From assembly GCA_020466095.1 (NCBI GenBank), contig CM035806.1:17346224-17410223 (forward strand): a stretch of 64,000 nt of DNA. Direction: 5' to 3'. The translations under genes were made by a program, and so were the position numbers. Below are positions 57,641 to 64,000 of this stretch, one piece after another. Source of the stretch: Chlorops oryzae (taxonomy: Eukaryota > Arthropoda > Insecta > Diptera > Chloropidae). The notes under the pieces were generated by a model, which was given only the letters and a program-made list of their open reading frames with translations, was not told the DNA's origin and searched no databases. How positions within the stretch are numbered: position 1 is the stretch's first letter; every line of letters begins with the position of its first letter.

Positions 57641-60004
57641 CAGGAGCTACATAAAATTTTGTACACATATGTATTTCCCCACACAACGAATAATGCCCAA
57701 AACCGTATGATTTTATTCTCTTTGGAGCTGTCCATATACTACGTCAGCATGTTTTTAACCATGTTAGACCACCCACCCTGTTATCATCATTCGTCATTAT
57801 CCAGAACCCCCCCCCCCCTTTGCCTACATCTTTGAGCCCTTTATTATTTCACAAGTAAATAGAAATTTGATTTCTTCAAAATATAGTTCTATAGTGTTTT
57901 CTAATAAGATAAAGACGATAACGTGATCATTTCGAATTGACTCCCCTCCCCCTCGTTATCAAGCGTCATCATTCGCAAGACGCTCCGCCCGCCCCCTGCT
58001 GTGTAATGACGTAATGTATAAAGACGGCTCCTTTTTAAAATACCTTTAACCTATTTTAGGCCGGATCTTCGATTTGTCGACTCAAAATTGTTTAAAGTTT
58101 TATTCTGATACTCCCCTGATCCTTAAATAGACGATTAAATTCAAACATAAAAAAAAAAAAAATTATTATTTCTCCTATGTATCTGCAAATTAATCTCAAA
58201 ACTTAGCCAATTAAATCAATTCAAAGACACTCGTGATTTTCCGTTTGATTAAATTTTGATTTCAATTTCAATTCGAGGCGGATAACCCGTTTTAGTCTCC
58301 AAGGGGTGGGGAAAAAAAAAAAAACAAATTCGAAGGCAACAACATTTTCCAGCCAATAAATTTTACAGCCTGAATAATGTTTTTTGGCAATTTACAGTCG
58401 AACCATTTCGAGACCCTCTTTTCGAGAACAAATTAATATATAGGCAATTGGCAATTGGAATACGAATTGGCCAACAAAAAAAAAAAAAAAAAAAAAGCAA
58501 CAACAAAAAAAGGTTCATCCACAGCTTATTGAATATTTTATACCGCAAAAGAACGTGAAAAAGCGACCTAAGAGCACTCTACAGTCGATCCTGTAATAAA
58601 TAATAATGATAATAATGCAAAAAGCACTTTTAAGCGCACGAAAATAGAAATATGCATGAGCATGAGTGCCTAATTTAAATTCAAGGCGAAGGTCGATCGA
58701 AGGGATGAGCGAAATCGAAACAGAAAACGAAAGGACAAGCAAGAGAACGAAAATGAGATGGAGAAGGAGAAGGCAAATAATGCGATGGAATGGCATACAA
58801 ATGTGACAAATAGAAGGAATAGTTAGAAAAAATGTCAAGCTGTATTCGAAGGAGCGAAAAAAAAAAACAAATCAATTTTAAAGTGCGAACAACACACTGA
58901 CACTCGCCCCTCCCCCCGATCCCGCCCAACAAACGAAAGGACACAAAACACTCAAACAAACAAACAGAATAAAATAAAAAAGCGAGGCCAATTCTCAGCA
59001 CAAGAAAAAATATTTCATAATAAAATCAAGTCATTTGCGAGTTGATTGCCGCCATGCATTGACGTTTCGAAAAAGGGCAATCATGTGTGTACCGCATTTA
59101 TACATATATATGTTAACATATGCATAGATGTGTGTATGTGGCATCGGAGGAGCATAAATTGATTCTTGGTGTCTCCCTTCCACCTTCAATGTCGCATTGC
59201 TGTGCTTTTTTTTAATCAATCCATTGACAGGTCGAGGACAACGATAGGGCGACTCATGCCACGCAAGTGCACAACAAAAAGTATATAAAAAGAACACAAT
59301 ATAAAAAAAAAAATAATATTATTTAAAAAAAAAATACAAATAAAAAACACAAAAGACTATATTATCCAGATTTTGACGTCGACTTAACCCGGGACGGCGC
59401 AAAACAATAGGATCGCTTCATACATTTGAGTGCAAAAACTATGAGGATTGTTCGTAGAGCAATGAAACTTGGCACCCAGATTTATTATAATGGAATTATG
59501 AAAAAATAAACGAAGTATCATAAAAATCGGTCACGACCATCACCCACCTCCCATACAATCGGAAATGAATTTTTAGTACGAAAAAATTTTATTTTCTTTT
59601 TTTTTGAAAAATTTTTCTCAGTGTAAAATTAAAAAAAAAAAAATACATTCCCTGTTTTATCAGCTATCAGTAGCCATTTGTTTCATCTTTCTATTCAATT
59701 AGTTTTTGAAAAAGAGCTTAGTAAAAAGGGTTTTTTTTTAAGGATATTTCAAGAACAGTGGTCAATAGAAACATAAAACTCGTGTTTTTAGGTAGTATGT
59801 ATCAAAAAATAAAGGGGATGTAGCGTGAGAAAGAGTGCTTTGGTAGTGCTTATATTGGCCACAGTGGTATATTGAACAATTATAAGATATTAACCAACAA
59901 AATTTGGGGGGTGTGGGAGGCAGGAGAAAGTTTATAGAGTTTTCGACCGAAAACCCAAAAACTCCGAAAAAATTTTTGACGTCCGATTTCGATGAAAATT
60001 TATA
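57641..60004. other. Gene-free segment
   Basis: No gene supported. A 10-base C run at 57810-57820, several A-runs (58471-58496), and TCTCGCCCTCCCCCC-type GC-rich bits near 58905. Minus-strand frames at 58515-58838 and 58681-59001 lack recognisable domains. ACGTCGACTTAACCCGGGAC lies at 59376-59395 without a partner. Confidence 0.4.
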
Positions 60005-60741
60005 CAGTACACTCGGGATAACGTCAACTAATTAAAATTTAGAGTGTTGACGTTTACCAGATTGTTGACGTTTATGATTGTCCTCATTTTAGAGCAAAAT
60101 AAAGTTGGAATTATAGATTTAAACGTTATTTTAATATTCATACTAAAACCAACGAATAATCTGATTCAAACAAATTTTTATGTATTTGGAAAAATTGAAA
60201 AAATAATTTATATGAGATCATGCCACTTTCGGTTTTTAGAGATCATTTTATATGCGCAGGTTGTCCCGTTGGGAAGTACATTCCTTAAAAGGAATGGTAG
60301 GGGGTCCATGATGAACAAAAAATCGTATGTGAAAGTGGGGTCCCAAATGCACCCCTGAGGAGTTATGGGGCTTTAAAGTTTTTTGGCACAAAGTCCAGAG
60401 AAACAATTCTCCCACGCCAATGGTTAAATGTGAAAAATTCTGAAAAAAAACTTTCAATTTTTTTTTGCTTTGGAAGCCATTTTGGTATGAAATGTGTCCA
60501 ATTAACACCCAAATTTTTTATTTTATTCAAAATGCTGTATCAATTACCTTTATTTGGTACCCCATATGTCAACGGGGCACCCTGTATACGTAATTCCAGC
60601 TAAAATTTTCTATTAAGCAGAGTTTACCTTTTGGCGCTTTCAGGTTTTGTTGACGTTTTAGAATTGTCAACGTTAATAAAAAAGTGTTGACGTTTTGGGG
60701 TGTTGAAGGAATAGGGGGTTGACGTTACCCCGAGTGTACAT
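60005..60741. mobile_element. pogo-like element with GTTGACGTT repeats, itself interrupted
   Basis: The left end CAGTACACTCGGGATAACGT faces the right end inverse GTACACTCGGGGTAACGTC; the outermost two bases on the right are mutated. GTTGACGTTT recurs several times just inside both ends. TA precedes the left end. A different element (60257-60584) is inserted in the middle. No transposase. Confidence 0.65.
60257..60584 (-). mobile_element. ACACCCTGTA repeat family, nested copy
   Basis: CAGGTTGTCCCGTTG at one end faces CAACGGGGCACCCTG at the other, followed by TA. The interior is the inverse of 10681-11100 with the same landmark order (CTCAGGGGTGCATTTGGGAC, TTTTGAATAAAATAAAAAAT). Nested inside the pogo-like element. 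Confidence 0.65.
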
Positions 60742-60760
60742 AGAATAAGTGAAAAATTCT

Positions 60761-60861
60761 AAGAATTTTTTCAAAAAACTGATTACAACTAATCCTTTTT
60801 GACCAGTTTGAAACTAGACCAAAACTAGACAGTTGTAATCAGTTTTTTAAAAAAATTTTCT
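60761..60861. repeat. Hairpin of about 100 nt
   Basis: AGAATTTTTTCAAAAAACTG and ATTACAACT face AGTTGTAATCAG and TTTTTTAAAAAAATTTTCT. Placed just outside the pogo-like element. It may be a small MITE. Confidence 0.55.
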
Positions 60862-62728
60862 CTAAGTAAAAAACTCTCTAGTGGATGTCAGGCTTTAGAA
60901 GTGAATCTGCTTTACAACAATTCCTTCTATTTTTGACTCATAAATTTATGGAAACGTTACACTGTGCGTCTTACTTAAAATCATTCTTCTTTTGACGGTA
61001 ACTCTTACTGGGGAATAATGTAGAGCATATGGTGTCAAGAATCCAGGTGGAGTGTTTTTTTTTTTTTTTTTGTTTCTTCTGTTTTTGCTTTCGTCGCGGA
61101 ATTCGAAAATGCTCAATGGTTTTTTTCGGCCGAGGGTTAAACAGAGCAGCCTTTACCTCGTCAAACCATATATTTTTGGAAAGAAATTCTATAATAAACT
61201 GGTAGACAGCCAATCAGACTGACTAACGTATATAGATATCGGCTACCATAATCGATTTAATGTTCTGGCAGCTCTAGTTTCGTTATTTAAAAATATTACG
61301 TTTAAAGATCATAAGGCAAAATTTAGGTTATCACATATTTTTATATTCCTGAAACTTTCCATCAATCCCTCGTATATCGTATGTATAAAAAAAAGACACC
61401 CCTTTCAAACACTGAAACAAAAACGTATTGATTTAGACGTGCAAGTACTGAAAAAGAAGACCGTCAATAGTCTCAATAAAAATAAAGGGAAAGAGTAACA
61501 AGAATTGTAAATAAGTGGCAACACTTACCTTGCCATTGCGAATTATTTGTTATTGTTTTCCGCACGTCGATTTTGATAAGACGCTGTCGATAGTCCCTAT
61601 ACGACGAATCTCGAGAGCAAAGGAATTTAATCAAGTAAAAATGTAAGCGAGAAAAATGACGAATTGGCAAATTGGCGAATTTTGCTTGAAAGTTGGAATA
61701 CTCGAATCTCTGCCAAGGCCCTCACGTATCTTTGGGGTATTTACTGAGGTGGCTTGGCCCCAGCGACGACGGGTTATAAACGTTTGAATGTGTGTCCGTC
61801 CCTTCAACTCGTATCTTATAGAATTTCCCTCATGCAGCACTTTCCTTTTGAGCTTTCGTGCTTGAACAAATTTCCGAGTGCCATTTTGTTGTTGCGTTGT
61901 TCGAGTATCGGCCTTGGCCGCATGTCGTGCGGTTTAGCATACTGGCATATGCACGCATTTCAACGTTTAAGCCCGAGAGTATGCTACTTTTTTTTTCAAT
62001 TTTTTTAAAATCTTTTATTTTGATTTTTTTTTTAATTAATTTTTTTTTTTTTTGTTTCTTCTGTTTTTCAACCGCAAAACGGCTAATTAAATTGTTCTAA
62101 GCGAATGAAAATGATTTAACAGTGCCATTTGAACAAGGCCGAGGGGGAAACGGAGAGCGTACGATGTGCAAAATTCGAACCGGAAAGCGACATGCGACTT
62201 AAACTAGAGGCGAAACGACTTTATCTTTCTCGTTGTTTCTGTTTCTGTTTCTGTTTTTGTTTTGTTGCTCCTGCTGGTCCTCTTCCTTTTTGATTTTGAT
62301 TATTTCGTGTGTGATATTTGCTTTCACTTGTTAAATTTTTAATGGCTGTTCTGTTATTTTTTCTTCTCCCTCTGATGCTGTGTGTGATTTTTCGCTTTCA
62401 CAATCGGCTTTTTTTTGTATTTGTATACATCTATGTACATATATATTCATATACATATATGTATGTAAAGCGTATATGTATGCGGACTGTATCGTCAATA
62501 CGCTAGCCGATTTACTCGAAACCGTGAACAGCGTGTAGCGTCGCTTAATCCGGTAACCTTGTTATCCATTTCCGTTTCCGTTTCCGTTGCCGGTTGCTGT
62601 GTTTCAAAAAATAAAAGAAGAAGAAGAAGTATTAAGAGAAAAATTGAAAAACAACGACAATAAAATTCTGCTGCTTCAAACTGAGTGAAAAACAACGGAA
62701 AATAACAGGAAATAAATGGAAAACAAGT
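60862..62728. other. Gene-free segment
   Basis: No gene supported. T-runs at 61056-61070 and 62038-62053; TTTCTGTTTCTGTTTCTG at 62236-62256; TTTCCGTTTCCG at 62570-62586. The frames present do not show domains or splice context. Confidence 0.4.
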
Positions 62729-63667
62729 AAGGGTGTTATAGCCAGGCGAGCCTGACCATACAATAACCGACACAGACATGTACCTACATATGTATGTATG
62801 TTTGAGCAATTGTTAAAACAGGCCACACGACAAATACCATTAAGACAAAGTATTTTGGAGATATGTTAGGCCATTAAGGGCCTCATATTCCGATTTAAAA
62901 AAAAAGTTTTTATGAAAACCACGCCTTTTAAAAAAAAAATTTTTTTTTTTATCGAATGGGAGGCTTTAATATACGCTCGAATTCTGAGTTTCATTGAAAT
63001 AGATGTATCTCGAAAAACTTTGATTTTTGGGCAATTTTGAGAATTTTGTGTCAGACCCTAGTACTGGAGGTACAATTTCTAATGGACCGATCAAGAAGAA
63101 TGTTTGAGAGAATGTTAATGATAACGGAGGAAGTAAACAACTTTCGTTCAAGTCCCATTTGAATGTCAGGTGTTAGGAATACCTTTCGAAAAACGTCCTT
63201 CGGACACGCCCACTTTTCAAATTTTAGGGAAATTACGTTCAAAGCCCAAACATTTGTTCAAATATAGAATTTCATCAACATTTTAGATTAGTTTCTATGA
63301 TTTTCATAAGAGACCCTAGTACTGGAGGTACTCTTAAAAATGGGCCGATCGGGTCCACCTCCGAACTTGTTCTTACTCATGTCGCCGCCAATCAGTGCAG
63401 CGAATTTCGTCAAGATAACTCAATTCCTTCGACAAGAAAATTTTATACGGCCAGACAGCATTTTATGGGCCAGCTGGGCAGCAGACAGATGGGCAGATGG
63501 ACAGATTGGCAGACGAACATGCGGACGGACATGGCTAAATCGAATCTCATGGTGACACTGATCATTTCTATATACATTTTTTATGGTCTATCTTGACTGG
63601 TTTTGGGGTCCTACACACAACCGCACAAACGCAATATACCTTCGAAGGAGTACGTCGAGTATAAAAA
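62729..63667 (+). mobile_element. mini-me/DINE-1-like element, subfamily 1
   Basis: It starts AAGGGTGTTATAGCCAGGCG with a degraded AACCGACACAGACATG. Then come CTAGTACTGGAGGTAC blocks (two), CATGTCGCCGCC, and a partly degraded GGACAGATTGGCAGACGAAC microsatellite. It continues with CTAAATCGAATCTCATGGTG and ends TACGTCGAGTATAAAAA. Length about 940 bp; no coding. Confidence 0.65.
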
Positions 63668-64000
63668 TGAAAAAACTTCCGACTTTGGCGTTTTTTTCTT
63701 GGAGCTCACAATTCATAACGAAGACACGCAATCAAAGAGGAAGTACATATATGAACACTTACAGACATTCCCTTGCACACACGCACACACAAACGAACAG
63801 TCGTAAAAGCTTTTTAGACAATTGTAAATGTATCATTTCAGAGTTTTATTTTTTTTTTTAACGTTTGCTTGCTTGATGACATTAGAACGTAAGGTTGCGA
63901 TTTCACATACCTATAAATAATAAATTTTCGAGGTATGCTGTTAGGAGCTTTAGTATGAGAAAATCATAAATCATCGCATTCTTAAGTGGTTGATGCCTTA
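63668..64000. other. Gene-free window end
   Basis: No gene supported. A CACACGCACACAC run lies at 63777-63790 and a T run at 63847-63861. Confidence 0.45.

Overview
The window looks like AT-rich, gene-poor euchromatin or intron from a higher dipteran insect. That is an inference. It rests on the mariner and mini-me/DINE-type repeats, the dense poly(A)/poly(T) tracts and TATG/TACA runs, and insect-style splice signals. A tephritid-like fly would fit, but nothing here proves it. No complete host gene is visible. Nearly all long open frames are translations of simple repeats (pentanucleotide, GA, AT-minisatellite) or fragments of transposons.

The only host-gene evidence I trust moderately is a pair of candidate exons on the + strand, 23363-23460 and 27404-27513. 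Each has a good acceptor, the first has a consensus donor, and their reading phases join in frame to a stop. A weaker candidate exon lies at 41817-41921. I do not recognise the encoded peptides.

The rest is a record of transposons inserted into one another. (1) Two mariner copies (18775-20065 + and 37478-38766 -) have complete inverted ends and TA duplications, but their transposase frames are broken, mostly at homopolymers. (2) A piggyBac-type MITE (18697-20543, TTAA target) contains the first mariner and another TA-flanked MITE. (3) At least six mini-me/DINE-1-like elements or fragments carry subterminal inverted repeats and a GACGGACA-type proto-microsatellite. The main ones are 6712-7519, 21060-22048, 25236-26552, 39998-40878, 46751-47613, 48749-49886 and 62729-63667. 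(4) Small palindromic MITEs include a GGGGCTC family (three copies with 3-bp target duplications), pogo-like CAGT...ACTG elements and one hAT-like element with an 8-bp duplication. (5) A 1.4-kb foldback element lies at 35055-36451, inside an older palindrome. (6) Large simple or satellite arrays lie at 4118-5060, 16118-16470, 28820-29480 and 32395-34290.

The most unusual recurring signal is a tRNA-derived box A/box B module with a shared GGCGAA-type 3' tail. It lies repeatedly inside unrelated inverted-repeat (TIR or foldback) elements: 955-1707 (two modules, convergent), 24266-24850 and 25547-26110 (one each), about 34900-36752 (one), about 40951-41400 (one) and 51875-52781 (two, same direction). 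One more lies free at 53005-53082. An RNA polymerase III promoter carried by self-complementary DNA transposons could make hairpin RNA. That is inference, and it is the observation here I would most want checked.
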